The position numbers and the translations under genes were made by a program. Positions 44,214 to 53,781 of a stretch of DNA of 64,000 bases are shown one piece after another (position 1 is the first letter of the stretch; every line of letters starts with the position of its first letter). The notes below the pieces were generated by a model. The model saw nothing but the letters and a program-made list of their open reading frames with translations. It made no database searches and was not told the origin of the DNA. The DNA comes from Pseudomonadota bacterium (GTDB lineage: Bacteria; Pseudomonadota; Alphaproteobacteria; Sphingomonadales; Sphingomonadaceae), in assembly GCA_039818985.1 (NCBI GenBank), contig JBCBSU010000001.1, positions 2,258,367-2,322,366 of the forward strand, read 5' to 3'.

Positions 44214-45375
44214 TCAGCGTCTCACCATCGCTGGTCAGCAGCGTAAGCCGTACCTGCTTCTCATCCCAGTCAATGTCGATCTGGCCGAAATTCTCGTCGC
44301 TGAAAAATCCGCCGACGCGATCGCTATCGGGTTCACGATCGCCGGTATCGCCGCTGCGGAAGGAAAAGTTGAGCGAACTCGATGTCAGCTCCCATAGCGG
44401 TTTTTCCATCCCCGGCAGCTGGGTGCGATACAGCGCGCCGGAATGCCGGTCGCCCGAGAGCAGCACCGCATTGTCGACATTATAGGCGGTCAGCAGGCTG
44501 TAAAACCGTTCCTGTTCGAGCGGGAAATTGGACCAGCTCTCAAAATCATGCGCCCTGGTGATCATCTGGATCGAGGAGAAAACCAGCCGAAGGTCGGCGG
44601 GCTTGCGCATTTCCTGGGCCAGCCAGAGCCATTGCTCGGTGCCCAATATCGTCGCTTCGGGATCCCTGTCCTCGTCATAATTGCCCATCGCCCAGCGTTC
44701 CATGCGATAAGGTTTGCGCGCCAGATCGGAACGGAAATAGCGGGTGTCGAGCAGGATGATCTGCACCCTTTTGCCTTCCGGGCCGACCATCCGGCTCTCA
44801 TAGACGCCGGGCCGCGCCTTGACCTCGCTCGGTACATCCCAGAAGGTCTCGTAAAGACGCTCGGCATATTCCTTGAATGCAAAGCTGCCCCCGGCATCAT
44901 TGGCACCATAGTCATGATCGTCCCAGCTGGTCAGCATCGGGACTTTGGCACGAAATTGCTGAAATTCGGGAATCGCGGCCAGCTTGGCATAGGATTGCTT
45001 CACGCTCGGCAGGTCGGCGGCCCAAGTGGCGCCGGTATCGCCATAGATATTGTCGCCGATCATCAGGAACAGGTCGGGATCGGTGCGGCCGATGCTGCCC
45101 CATATTTTCGCCGAGCGGTTCTCATTATAGCAGGAACCAAAGGCGATGCGCGTCAGCGGCTGGCTGGCATCAAGCGGCGCATTGGGGCCGGCCACCGGCA
45201 GGTCACGATCCAGCCCGGCATAATAGGGCCGCAGCGCCTGTTGCGCACTTTCGGGAAACACCAGCGGCGGCAGGTCATCCGCATCGGCGACCGTTTGTGC
45301 CGGATAGCTGTCCCCGGTACTGACACAGCCGGTCAGGGCGCTGATGACCGATAGAGCGAACAGGATTTGCTTCAT
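44185..45375 (-). CDS. Alkaline phosphatase D (PhoD)-family lipoprotein
   Basis: This protein is 396 residues from ATG 45375 with a strong GGGGGAG. A lipobox, ALTGC, follows a short signal. The metallophosphoesterase features are AFGSCYNENRSAKIW, LFLMIGDNIYGD, SWDDHDYGAND and LLSGDRHSGALY. PhoD enzymes are periplasmic phosphodiesterases or monoesterases using Fe/Ca. Unlike typical PhoD it lacks an obvious Tat leader and instead has a lipoprotein signal. Convergent overlap with the PH-domain gene is 29 bp. Confidence 0.88.
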   Translation of the reverse strand: MKQILFALSVISALTGCVSTGDSYPAQTVADADDLPPLVFPESAQQALRPYYAGLDRDLPVAGPNAPLDASQPLTRIAFGSCYNENRSAKIWGSIGRTDPDLFLMIGDNIYGDTGATWAADLPSVKQSYAKLAAIPEFQQFRAKVPMLTSWDDHDYGANDAGGSFAFKEYAERLYETFWDVPSEVKARPGVYESRMVGPEGKRVQIILLDTRYFRSDLARKPYRMERWAMGNYDEDRDPEATILGTEQWLWLAQEMRKPADLRLVFSSIQMITRAHDFESWSNFPLEQERFYSLLTAYNVDNAVLLSGDRHSGALYRTQLPGMEKPLWELTSSSLNFSFRSGDTGDREPDSDRVGGFFSDENFGQIDIDWDEKQVRLTLLTSDGETLISREVPALR

Positions 45376-45478
45376 GATACTCCCCCGATCATTTTCCATA
45401 TCATGGCGGATCGGTTTGACAAATGCATGACAATCCATGGAAAAGGGCGCTGGAAAACAGAATGGCAGGAGAGCGACA

Positions 45479-47251
45479 ATGAACAGGCGTGCAATATGGA
45501 TGGGGGCGGCAGCACTGGCACTGGCATGGACCGCAGCATCTCCTGTAATGGCGACACCCGGCGATGATCTCGACCAGCTTATCGACGATTACTGGCAATA
45601 TGCGCTGAGCCAGAACCCGGTTTTCGCCAGCGCCCTGAATGTCCCAGGCTATGAAGGCAAGGTATCCGACCCGAGCCTCGAGGCACAGGATGCACGGGTG
45701 GAACGGTCGCGCGCCTTTCTCACCCGGCTGGAAGCGATCGACAGCGCCGCACTGACGCCGGAACAGCGGGTCAATTACGGCATATTGCAACGCTCGCTAA
45801 ATGAGAGCATCGAGAGCAACGGCTTTGGCCAGCGGGTGATCAACTTCACCAACCGCTCGGGCTGGCACCAGAGCTTTGCCGGGATGGGCACCAACTCGCC
45901 CTTCCGCAACGCCGCCGATTATCAGAGCTATGTCGACCGGCTGGAGCAATATCCGCTGATCAACGACACCAATATCGCCATTGCCGAACAGGCAATTGCC
46001 GGTGGCTATACCCTGCCCTGCGATGCGATGCAGGGCTATGAGACGTCGATCACCGGTCTGATCGCCGAGGACCCGAAGACGACGCGTTTCTACCAGCCAT
46101 TCACCCGGCCCAAACCGGCGGTTATGGAGCAGGCCGAATTCGACGCGCTGGCGGAGCGTACCGAGCGCATCATCACCGATGTGATCAATCCCGAGCTGCG
46201 CCAGCATGCCGACTGGTATGTCAGCCGCTACGCCCCGGCCTGTGCCGTTGCGCCCGGCGTATCGGCACAGCCGGGGGGCGATGCCTATTATGCCTTCCGT
46301 ATCCGGCAGATGACCACCACCGAACTGACCGCAGACGAAATCCACGCCATCGGCCTGAATGAAGTCGCGCGCATCCGCGCCGAGATGGAAAAGGTCGCCG
46401 CCGAGGCCGGCTATGACAGCCGCGAGGCGTTTATCGAGCATCTGCGCACCGACCCGAAATATTATGCCAGGACGCCTGAGGAACTGATGGAGAAGGTGGC
46501 ACGCGTAACCAAGGTGATTGACGGCAAAATGCCCAGCCTGTTCGGTCGACTGCCTCGCCTGCCCTATGGCATTCGCGAAATCCCGGCGGAGACCGCCGAG
46601 GGCACCACCACCGCCTATTATAATCCCGGCTCACCGGAAATCGGCATATCCGGAACCTATTATGTCAATACCTCGAAGCTCGACCAGCGGCCCTATTGGG
46701 AGATTCCGGCGCTCAGCGTGCATGAGGCGGTACCCGGTCACCACCACCAGATTGCGCTGCAGCAGGAACTCGACATGCCCGAATTCCGCAAATATGGCAG
46801 CTTTTTCACCGCCTTTGTCGAAGGCTGGGGACTGTATTCGGAGCGGCTCGGGATCGAGATGGAGCTGTACGACACCCCGGCCAAGAATATGGGGCGGCTA
46901 TCCTATGAAATGTGGCGCGCCTGCCGGCTGGTGGTCGATACCGGCATCCACTCCAAGGGCTGGTCGAAGCAGCAGGCGCTCGACTTCATGCTCGACAATA
47001 CCGCGCTGACGCCGGCCAATATCGAGGCCGAGGTCAACCGCTATATCAGCTGGCCCGGACAGGCGCTGGCCTATAAGATTGGCGAGCTGAAAATCCGGGA
47101 ATTGCGTAGCAAGGCGGAAGAAACGCTGGGAGCGGACTTCGACCTGCGCGCCTTCCATGACACGGTGCTCGAACAAGGCGCGGTGCCGCTGGATGTGCTG
47201 GATGCGCATGTGACGGCATGGATTGCCGCACAACAGGGTTCAGAAGGGTAA
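45479..47251 (+). CDS. Exported DUF885 family protein, probable metallopeptidase
   Basis: This protein is 590 residues from ATG 45479 (gcaggag upstream). It has a signal peptide (AAALALAWTAASPVMATPG). The zinc-site motif VHEAVPGHHHQIALQQE near 412 and FVEGWGLYSERLGIEME near 450 are typical of DUF885, a family resembling gluzincin carboxypeptidases. It is likely a periplasmic peptidase; substrates are unknown. Confidence 0.9.
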   Translation: MNRRAIWMGAAALALAWTAASPVMATPGDDLDQLIDDYWQYALSQNPVFASALNVPGYEGKVSDPSLEAQDARVERSRAFLTRLEAIDSAALTPEQRVNYGILQRSLNESIESNGFGQRVINFTNRSGWHQSFAGMGTNSPFRNAADYQSYVDRLEQYPLINDTNIAIAEQAIAGGYTLPCDAMQGYETSITGLIAEDPKTTRFYQPFTRPKPAVMEQAEFDALAERTERIITDVINPELRQHADWYVSRYAPACAVAPGVSAQPGGDAYYAFRIRQMTTTELTADEIHAIGLNEVARIRAEMEKVAAEAGYDSREAFIEHLRTDPKYYARTPEELMEKVARVTKVIDGKMPSLFGRLPRLPYGIREIPAETAEGTTTAYYNPGSPEIGISGTYYVNTSKLDQRPYWEIPALSVHEAVPGHHHQIALQQELDMPEFRKYGSFFTAFVEGWGLYSERLGIEMELYDTPAKNMGRLSYEMWRACRLVVDTGIHSKGWSKQQALDFMLDNTALTPANIEAEVNRYISWPGQALAYKIGELKIRELRSKAEETLGADFDLRAFHDTVLEQGAVPLDVLDAHVTAWIAAQQGSEG

Positions 47252-47284
47252 ACCGGCCAACCCCTCCGCAGACGGGAGACGAAT

Positions 47285-47947
47285 TTACGGTTGCTGCGGT
47301 TCGTCTTCAGCCGGGGGCGGCACTGCAAGATCGCTCTCGACGTCTTCGCTTTCCGCTGCCGCAGCAGCCTCTGCCGCCGCTTTTTCTTCCGCCTCGCGCG
47401 CCTTGCGATAGGCTTCGAGTTCGGACTGGCGTTCCAGTTCGGCCGCCTCGACCAGCGCCGCTTCCTCATCAATGCGTGACAGACGCTCCTGACGCGCCTG
47501 TTCGATCAGCCGACCGGCCTGGGCATCGGGGCTGTTTTCCTGTTCCGCGGCATAGTTGCGCAATAGCTGGTTGGTGCACCCGGTAAAGCCGCCCGTACCC
47601 GTGGGTGAGCAACTGTCAGTGCCAAAGGCGCCGACTGTCTCGAGCGAACGCACCCGCAGCGCCCAGGCCTGGTTGCGCGGATTATTGGGATCATCGCGCA
47701 GATTGGGCGGAATACGGAAACGCTCCGCCTCGTCGAAACGTACACAGACGACAATTTCGTCCTCATCGACCGACGGCTCGCACTCGTCATCGCCATAGAC
47801 AGGAATCTGCGTCACCTTCTCGACAATATAAGGCGGCAGCTCGCTCGACTGGGTGCCCGACTGGGCGCTCATCTCGGCATGGGCCAATTGCGGCACTGAC
47901 AGCGCGACCATCGCCCCCATGATGATCAGCGGTGAACCCTTGCGCAT
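47285..47947 (-). CDS. Exported protein with Cys pairs and charged C-terminal coil
   Basis: This 220-residue protein has a signal peptide (VALSVPQLAHAE). Residues 30-130 contain four Cys (DDECEPSV, IVVCVRF, TDSCSP, TGCTN), likely as disulfides. From 135 on, the chain is a Glu/Ala/Arg-rich coil ending in Pro/Glu. I do not recognise the family. A ggagacgg site precedes ATG 47947. Confidence 0.75.
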   Translation of the reverse strand: MRKGSPLIIMGAMVALSVPQLAHAEMSAQSGTQSSELPPYIVEKVTQIPVYGDDECEPSVDEDEIVVCVRFDEAERFRIPPNLRDDPNNPRNQAWALRVRSLETVGAFGTDSCSPTGTGGFTGCTNQLLRNYAAEQENSPDAQAGRLIEQARQERLSRIDEEAALVEAAELERQSELEAYRKAREAEEKAAAEAAAAAESEDVESDLAVPPPAEDEPQQP

Positions 47948-48074
47948 ATATCCGTCTCCATTGCATCACCATGCTGCGCATGGCGGCGGTTGTCCTGTCC
48001 TAGGCCATCATGGCTGAATGGGCGGTGAAACCCCCAAACGCCATCTGGCCGCAGCGATTATTCCATGGAATAGA

Positions 48075-48623
48075 TTATATGCGCTTGGCAAGCGCTATTG
48101 CGGCGCGGCAGCCGAGGCGGATGGCGCCGGTCATCAGCGGATAGGCCGGGGCCTGTTCGGCGCCCTGCTCCAGCGCCTCATGCTTGTGTTCCAGCTCTTC
48201 CTCGCGGAATTTGGCGATCGCCTCGGACAGTTCCGGGTCGCTGTCACCCAGTTCCTCGAGCTGCTCCTGATAATGTTTATCGATCTCGGTCTCGACCGCA
48301 ACGGTGCAGGCCATAGCAGCTTCTGGACCGATCAGCGCGGTGGCGGCACCCAGGCCGAAACCGGCGACATCCCAGAAAGGCTGGAGCGCGGTCGGGCGGA
48401 CGCCGCGCTCGGCCATGATGCGATCGAAAAATTCGCGATGCACCTTTTCCTGCTCGGCCATGCCAGCAATGGCGTGTGCGGAAGGGTGGCGATTGCCCAT
48501 CACCGCAAGCTGGCCTTCATAGATGCGCGTCGCGCCGAATTCGCCCGCCTGATCGACGCGGATCATCGCATCGATATCGGCACCATTAGGACCCGGTTTG
48601 GCAGCGCTGTTACTGTCGGCCAT
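48075..48623 (-). CDS. coq7: Demethoxyubiquinone hydroxylase Coq7
   Basis: This 182-residue diiron protein has RVDQAGEFGATRIYEGQLAV near 22, MAEQEKVHREFFD near 55, CTVAVETEIDKHYQEQ and EELEHKHEAL, giving the E...ExxH...E...ExxH ligands. It carries out the last hydroxylation in ubiquinone synthesis. It starts 1 bp after the dsbB-like stop, so the genes are cotranscribed. Confidence 0.94.
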   Translation of the reverse strand: MADSNSAAKPGPNGADIDAMIRVDQAGEFGATRIYEGQLAVMGNRHPSAHAIAGMAEQEKVHREFFDRIMAERGVRPTALQPFWDVAGFGLGAATALIGPEAAMACTVAVETEIDKHYQEQLEELGDSDPELSEAIAKFREEELEHKHEALEQGAEQAPAYPLMTGAIRLGCRAAIALAKRI

Positions 48624-48624
48624 G

Positions 48625-49107
48625 TTATCCTGCCTTCCTGCTCTTGTGCATCAGCATGAAGATGGCAATTGCCGCGCCCAGCGACAAGAGGAAGTTGAAG
48701 CCAGCCAGCGATATGCCGTAGAAATCCCAGGGCGCAGCGTCGCAGCGGATGATCGGCGCATCCAATATGGCGTCCATGATCTGATCGGCGTCGAGACCCT
48801 GTTCGAACCCGGTGGAACAGGCGGTAATCCCTTCCCACCAGCCATATTCCACCCCGGCATGGAAACCGCCGATCAGCCCCGAGCCGAGTATCGCGAGCCC
48901 GGCAAGGGCGGTAAACAGCTTGGCGATGTCGCGGCTGGAGACCAGCAGCGACACCCCGGCGAGCAGGATCGCGCCATAATGCGGCCAGCGCTGCCAGATG
49001 CACATCTCGCAAGGGTAAAGGCCAAAGACATATTGGCTGATCAGCGCACCTGTAATCAGGAACAGGGGCATCACAAAGGCCAGGCGACTGGCCCATTTCA
49101 TGGCCAT
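48625..49107 (-). CDS. dsbB: Disulfide bond formation protein DsbB
   Basis: This 160-residue four-helix membrane protein has the quinone-proximal pair CEMC in YPCEMCIWQRWPHY and a second periplasmic pair (TACSTGFE and IIRCDAAPW). It reoxidises DsbA using ubiquinone. ATG 49107 and ATG 49101 are both possible. It lies between ctpA (25 bp upstream) and coq7. Confidence 0.9.
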   Translation of the reverse strand: MAMKWASRLAFVMPLFLITGALISQYVFGLYPCEMCIWQRWPHYGAILLAGVSLLVSSRDIAKLFTALAGLAILGSGLIGGFHAGVEYGWWEGITACSTGFEQGLDADQIMDAILDAPIIRCDAAPWDFYGISLAGFNFLLSLGAAIAIFMLMHKSRKAG

Positions 49108-49132
49108 GGGTTCCCTGTCATGGCGTGTCGGA

Positions 49133-50494
49133 TCAGTTGGTGCCTTTGGTCAGCCCGGTGCGCGCGGCGAGCCGCTCGGTCGCAGCGGTGGTGCGACCGA
49201 TGGTCTCCAGCGCATAATGCAGCTGGAAATCATTGACCCCCTGTTTCTCCAGATCCTCGACACTGGCCGAGAAACGCGGATCATCGATCTCGTCATCTTC
49301 GAGAACATCATCATCAATGCCGCTCTCATTGATCAGATGGCTGCGCAGGTCGGACTCACGGAACTTGATCCGGGTCTTGTAATCCGGGTCGGAAAGCTGG
49401 GGCACAACAATATCGGGACGGATGCCGCCCTCCTGCACCGAGCGACCGCTGGGCGTATAATAGCGCGCCGTGGTCAGCTTGAGCGCGGTGGTACGGGACA
49501 GTGGTTGCAGCGTCTGCACCGATCCCTTGCCGAAGGTCTGCTCGCCCATAACCAGCGCCCGGTTGTGATCCTTGAGCGCACCGGCAACGATCTCCGAAGC
49601 CGAAGCCGAACCGGCATCGACCAGCACAATTACCGGCAGGTTGCGAGCATAATCGCCGGGACGGGCAAAGAAACGTTCGACATCGCCACGGCGACGGCCG
49701 CGCTGCGAGACGATTTCCCCCTTGTCGAGGAAGACATCGCTCACCGCCACTGCTTCATCAAGCAGGCCGCCAGGATTGGAGCGCAGGTCGAGAACATAGC
49801 CATCGGGCTTGCCACCCAGCGATTCCTCGATCTCGCCAATGGCGTTGCGGACATCCTTGCCAACATCGGAGGTGAAGCTCGAAATGCTGATAACGCCGAT
49901 ATTGTCGTCGATTTCCCAGGTGACCGGGGTCAGCTCAATAATCGCGCGGGTAATGTCGACATCGAACGGCTTGTCGCGGCCCTGACGCACAATAGTAAGG
50001 TTGATCGAAGTACCCGGCTTGCCACGCATCTGATCAACCGCCTCGTCAAGGGTACCGCCAAAGATCAGCTTGCCGTTGAGATGGGTGATAAAATCGCCCG
50101 CCTTGATACCGGCGCGATAGGCCGGGGTGTCCTTGGTCGGTGCGATCACCTTGACCGCGCCATCCTCCATCGTCACCGACAGGCCGAGACCGCCATAAGA
50201 GCCATCGGTCTGGGTCCTCAGATTCTCGAAATCACGGGCATCGAGAAAGCTGCTATGCGGGTCGAGGCTGGCGAGCATGCCATCAATCGCACCGCGCATC
50301 AGCTCTTCCTCGGTGACTTCCTCGACATAATCGCTGCGCACCCGCTGCAGCACCGTCAGAAACTCTTCCATGCCATCATAGGATTTTGCATCGACTGCGG
50401 AAATCGCGGCGGTTGTCGCCGGTATCGTTGCCAGCGCCGTAACAAGCAGCGACGCGCCGATGATATTTGAGGAGAAGAGTCGGGAGGCAGCCAT
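49133..50494 (-). CDS. ctpA: C-terminal processing protease (S41, CtpA)
   Basis: This 453-residue protein has an N-terminal signal or anchor (ASLLVTALATIPATTAA), a PDZ domain (GGLGLSVTMEDGAVKVIAPT), and the S41 catalytic core: GYVLDLRSNPGGLLDEAVAV, the Ser in AGSASASEIVAGALKD near 302, and Lys in GEQTFGKGSVQTL near 328. It trims or degrades periplasmic proteins by their C-termini. It is followed by dsbB and coq7 in the same orientation. Confidence 0.95.
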   Translation of the reverse strand: MAASRLFSSNIIGASLLVTALATIPATTAAISAVDAKSYDGMEEFLTVLQRVRSDYVEEVTEEELMRGAIDGMLASLDPHSSFLDARDFENLRTQTDGSYGGLGLSVTMEDGAVKVIAPTKDTPAYRAGIKAGDFITHLNGKLIFGGTLDEAVDQMRGKPGTSINLTIVRQGRDKPFDVDITRAIIELTPVTWEIDDNIGVISISSFTSDVGKDVRNAIGEIEESLGGKPDGYVLDLRSNPGGLLDEAVAVSDVFLDKGEIVSQRGRRRGDVERFFARPGDYARNLPVIVLVDAGSASASEIVAGALKDHNRALVMGEQTFGKGSVQTLQPLSRTTALKLTTARYYTPSGRSVQEGGIRPDIVVPQLSDPDYKTRIKFRESDLRSHLINESGIDDDVLEDDEIDDPRFSASVEDLEKQGVNDFQLHYALETIGRTTAATERLAARTGLTKGTN

Positions 50495-50724
50495 GTAACG
50501 GTCCTTTACATTCCTGAAACCTGCGCAGAAAAGGGCTTCATCGCATGATTCTATCTCAAGCTATATGGCATCATGCGGCAAAGTTGCAAAAATGCCAAAT
50601 CCGTTAACTACACCCGGAAACCAGCGCCGGGGCGTTCAACGTGACTGTTCCGATATGGGATGTCCTGGCTGAACCTGCAATGAGCGATGCAGGAGAATAG
50701 TGGCCTTTGCCACCCGCTTGGCGA

Positions 50725-51885
50725 TCAGGCAGCGTCGCTGCGGTCGCTCTGCCACGGCTCGGTGGTTACGATCCAGCCACCGCCGAGCACCCTGTCGCCG
50801 CTATAGACAACCGCCGCCTGCCCCGGCGCCACGCCATATTCAGGCTTGAGGAAGCGGATGGTCTCACCATCGAGCCGCGCCGGAACCGGCTTGGACAAGG
50901 ACCGCACCTTGACGGTCAGCTCAGCAGTGCTGTCGCTATCGGGCGCACCGCCAATCCAGTTGGCATCACGAATGGTCGCCGACTGCACCGCCAGCGCGAT
51001 CTTCGGACCAACAATCACCTGCTGCTTAGCCGCATCGAGGCGGACAACATAAAGCGGTTCGGGCTGGCCTCCGATTTCCAGTCCCTTGCGCTGGCCGACA
51101 GTGTAATGGATCAGGCCCTTGTGCTGCCCCATCACCCGGCCATCAATATGGACGATGTCGCCCATGGTTTCGGCCTCGGGGCGCACCTTGCGAACGATAC
51201 GGGCATAATCGCCATCGGGCACGAAACAGATATCCTGGCTATCGGGCTTGAGGGCAACCGCCAACCCCATCTCCCTGGCAATCTCGCGTACCACCGGCTT
51301 GGGCATATCCCCCAGCGGAAAGCGCAGATAGTCGATCTGCTCATCGGTGGTCGCGAACAGGAAATAGCTCTGGTCGCGCGCCGGATCGAAGGCACGGTGC
51401 AGCTGCGCCCGGCCGCCGGCACCGACGACACGGCGGACGTAATGGCCGGTGGCAAGACAATCGGCACCGAGGTCGCGCGCCATGCACAGCAGATCAGTGA
51501 ACTTCACACCCATATTGCACTGGATGCACGGAATTGGCGTGCGACCGGCAAGATATTCATCGGCGAAATTGTCAATCACCGACTCACGAAAGCGGCTTTC
51601 ATGATCGAAGACATAATGCGCAATGCCCAGCCGCTCGGCCACGGCACGGGCATCACGGATATCCTGACCGGCGCAGCAGGAGCCGGTACGGTTCACTGCC
51701 TCGCCATGATCGTAAAGCTGCAGCGTGATGCCGATTGTCTCCGCACCGCTGGCTGCTGCCAGCGCGGCCACCACCGATGAATCGACGCCGCCCGACATGG
51801 CGACAACGATGCGCTTGCCGGTCAGGTCGTCGCCCAACTGGAAGTCAGCCTGCTGGCGAATGGTGGGAAGAGCGGTGTCAGTCAT
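50725..51885 (-). CDS. mnmA: tRNA-specific 2-thiouridylase MnmA
   Basis: This protein is 386 residues from ATG 51885; a GTG three codons earlier is possible. It has the PP-loop [15 protein letters not shown], the catalytic Cys region [13 protein letters not shown] and the second Cys in [13 protein letters not shown]. It thiolates U34 of Lys, Glu and Gln tRNAs. A 230-bp gap separates it from ctpA. Confidence 0.96.
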   Translation of the reverse strand: MTDTALPTIRQQADFQLGDDLTGKRIVVAMSGGVDSSVVAALAAASGAETIGITLQLYDHGEAVNRTGSCCAGQDIRDARAVAERLGIAHYVFDHESRFRESVIDNFADEYLAGRTPIPCIQCNMGVKFTDLLCMARDLGADCLATGHYVRRVVGAGGRAQLHRAFDPARDQSYFLFATTDEQIDYLRFPLGDMPKPVVREIAREMGLAVALKPDSQDICFVPDGDYARIVRKVRPEAETMGDIVHIDGRVMGQHKGLIHYTVGQRKGLEIGGQPEPLYVVRLDAAKQQVIVGPKIALAVQSATIRDANWIGGAPDSDSTAELTVKVRSLSKPVPARLDGETIRFLKPEYGVAPGQAAVVYSGDRVLGGGWIVTTEPWQSDRSDAA

Positions 51886-52102
51886 GCGCGCCACATAAGC
51901 GGATCGCTGCCGTTTTTCCAGTCAATAAGCGGGGTGACTCGGCACCGGTTACGGCAGATTCTGGCCGCTGCGGCAATTTTTTGCCGCTTAATTTTATTGC
52001 CTCCACGCGCAAGAAGTGACGCAAAACCGCCAATAGCGCCTCGGCCAATACCCAAAATTAACCAAGGCTAATCACCCGTCAACGCCGCCTTTACCGGACT
52101 TT

Positions 52103-52462
52103 ATGGGGCGCAAATATATAAACCCATGCATGGACATGAACTTCCCACATGGACGGGTGCCGCAATGGTATCGTGATCAGGACCAGAAACGTCAGTTGCA
52201 TTCGGTCAGCTATAGCGAGCTGATCGCACTTTCGCATCTGGGCCGAAACTATCGGGATGTTGGTGATCATAAGGGCCGGACCATTTCCGCCAGTGACTCT
52301 CTGGAGGCGCGCATCAGCCTGTTGAGCAGCGATGCCGACCACATGGTCCGGGCGGGAGCAGGATCGGGCAGCTTCGTCGATAGCGGGGGTGATTGCAGCG
52401 CCGGGGGTGGTTGCGAAAATGGGGCCGCAAGCCACGATGAAGCGAGCGGGAAAGACGGCTGA
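52103..52462 (+). CDS. Possible small protein, unrecognised
   Basis: This open frame of 119 codons could start at 52103 or at ATG 52136 (MNFPHGRVPQWYRDQDQK). The first half looks protein-like; the second half is Gly/Ser/Asp-rich. No family is recognised, and an opposite-strand frame covers the same DNA. It lies directly upstream of sciP. Confidence 0.35.
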   Translation: MGRKYINPCMDMNFPHGRVPQWYRDQDQKRQLHSVSYSELIALSHLGRNYRDVGDHKGRTISASDSLEARISLLSSDADHMVRAGAGSGSFVDSGGDCSAGGGCENGAASHDEASGKDG

Positions 52463-52470
52463 AAGAGAAA

Positions 52471-52487
52471 GTAAACAGGCTGTTTAC
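52471..52487. promoter_or_regulatory. Palindrome upstream of sciP
   Basis: gtaaacag-g-ctgtttac is a perfect 8-bp inverted repeat with a one-base centre, 85 bp before the sciP start. It is a good candidate operator; the binding protein is unknown. Confidence 0.5.
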
Positions 52488-52571
52488 CTTGCGCATTCAG
52501 CATCTGGAAAACGGTCGAATATATAGTGATACATAACAGGGCATGACATTGAATTTGAGATTGAGGGCTGC

Positions 52572-52871
52572 ATGATTGAGAACCAGAAAATCAAACCGGC
52601 ACGTGTAATCGGCCCGCTCGGCGAACCGCTGACGCTGGACACATTGCCGCCGCCGAACACCCGCCGCTGGGTGGTCCGGCGCAAGGCCGAAGTCGTGGCT
52701 GCGGTCAATGGTGGCCTGCTGACCATCGATGAAGTGTGCGAACGCTATGACCTGACGCTGGAGGAATTCGCTTCCTGGCAGCGCGCTGTCGACCGCTCCG
52801 GCATGCCCGGCCTGCGCGTCACCCGCATCCAGCATTATCGAGACCTGTACGAGCGTCAGCAGAAATACTAA
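52572..52871 (+). CDS. sciP: CtrA inhibitor SciP (DUF1153)
   Basis: This 99-residue protein has VIGPLGEPLTLDTLPPPNTR, RWVVRRKAEVVAAVNGGLLT and the helix-turn-helix segment DEVCERYDLTLEEFASWQRA, the full SciP pattern. In Caulobacter it binds CtrA and blocks transcription of CtrA-activated promoters after division. It is conserved in alphaproteobacteria. Confidence 0.93.
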   Translation: MIENQKIKPARVIGPLGEPLTLDTLPPPNTRRWVVRRKAEVVAAVNGGLLTIDEVCERYDLTLEEFASWQRAVDRSGMPGLRVTRIQHYRDLYERQQKY

Positions 52872-53003
52872 ATCGCATTGATCGTTTGTGGCAGAGCCGG
52901 ATTGACGCAGCCAAGTCCCGGTTCTGCCCCTGCCATCAGCCAGGCGGAAACAGTCCCCGGGCAGATTTTACCTTTATTGCCACCTTGTCACAGATAATCC
53001 CGC

Positions 53004-53028
53004 AAGCGCCTTTAACGGCGCTTTTTTT
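53004..53028 (+). terminator. Terminator downstream of sciP
   Basis: Arms aagcgcc and ggcgctt around tttaac are followed by a run of seven T. It lies 133 bp after the sciP stop. Confidence 0.85.
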
Positions 53029-53184
53029 GTATCCCGCAGCGAGATTAAAGCGATGATGGCCCAGGCATTGCCGAAAAAGACTGTTGTCGCCGGCCCCTTG
53101 TTTTGGCACCTCCCGCGACATTCATACACATGTCCGGAAAGCAGGTCATAATGGCATCGCTTCTGACAGTTTGAGGAGGAATAT

Positions 53185-53448
53185 ATGGGTTGGATTATCG
53201 CACTTATCGTAGGTGGAGTCGCCGGCTGGCTGGCCAGCATGGTGATGGGCCGTGATGCCAGCATGGGCATTTTTTTGAACATCGTTGTCGGCATTATCGG
53301 TTCGTTTATCGGCAATTGGGTCGGTTCGTTCCTCGGCTTTGGCGGCTCGATCCAGACCTTCTCGATCATGGGACTGGTAACCTCGTTCGTCGGTGCGGTA
53401 ATCCTGCTCGGCATTCTCAATCTGATCCAGCGCGGCAAAGTGCGCTAA
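53185..53448 (+). CDS. GlsB/YeaQ/YmgE-family stress membrane protein
   Basis: This 87-residue protein has three hydrophobic helices with Gly zippers: WIIALIVGGVAGWLASMVMG, GIFLNIVVGIIGSFIGNW and GLVTSFVGAVILLGILNLI. This is the transglycosylase-associated/GlsB family, small stress-induced inner-membrane proteins of unknown mechanism. A gaggagga site precedes the ATG, and it has terminators on both sides, so it is monocistronic. Confidence 0.92.
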   Translation: MGWIIALIVGGVAGWLASMVMGRDASMGIFLNIVVGIIGSFIGNWVGSFLGFGGSIQTFSIMGLVTSFVGAVILLGILNLIQRGKVR

Positions 53449-53484
53449 AGTCTCTGGCAAAAGCCAATATTACAGGGATATCTG

Positions 53485-53518
53485 GCCCGTGCCGCAGCTT
53501 TGCGGTGCGGGCTTTTTT
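53485..53518 (+). terminator. Terminator after the GlsB-like gene
   Basis: Arms gcccgtgccgca and tgcggtgcgggc (with two G-T pairs) around gctt are followed by six T. It ends the GlsB-like transcript. Confidence 0.83.
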
Positions 53519-53781
53519 ACCAGATGGCGTATCGGATCATGAAAAATGCGCCGCTGGTGGACGAAAGATGCGTTCTATTCGACAAAGGTCACGCGGCTCA
53601 ATTGCATCGCCGGTGACGACAGCATATTACAGCAGCAATTGACTGGTGCCGTTGCAAATGGTGAATTACTAAGGTAATACACTATCTTGTCAGGCCGAAA
53701 TTCATGCCCGTCCGGGAGTGCGGGCTGATTGCCACATGACCCGGGCAAGGGGCCATATTGGTGTAATGAGAGAGCCGCTGG
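53519..53781. promoter_or_regulatory. Upstream region of the RND efflux operon
   Basis: No gene is seen here. An interrupted palindrome, attac-taag-gtaat, at 53665-53678 lies about 105 bp before the adaptor start and is a possible operator. No linked regulator gene is present. A long minus-strand frame across this region and the adaptor gene is antisense and lacks family features. Confidence 0.45.

Noticed and set aside
52058-52071. ttaaccaaggctaat as a CtrA box
   Set aside because: The second half-site does not fit TTAA-N7-TTAA, and it lies over 500 bp from sciP.
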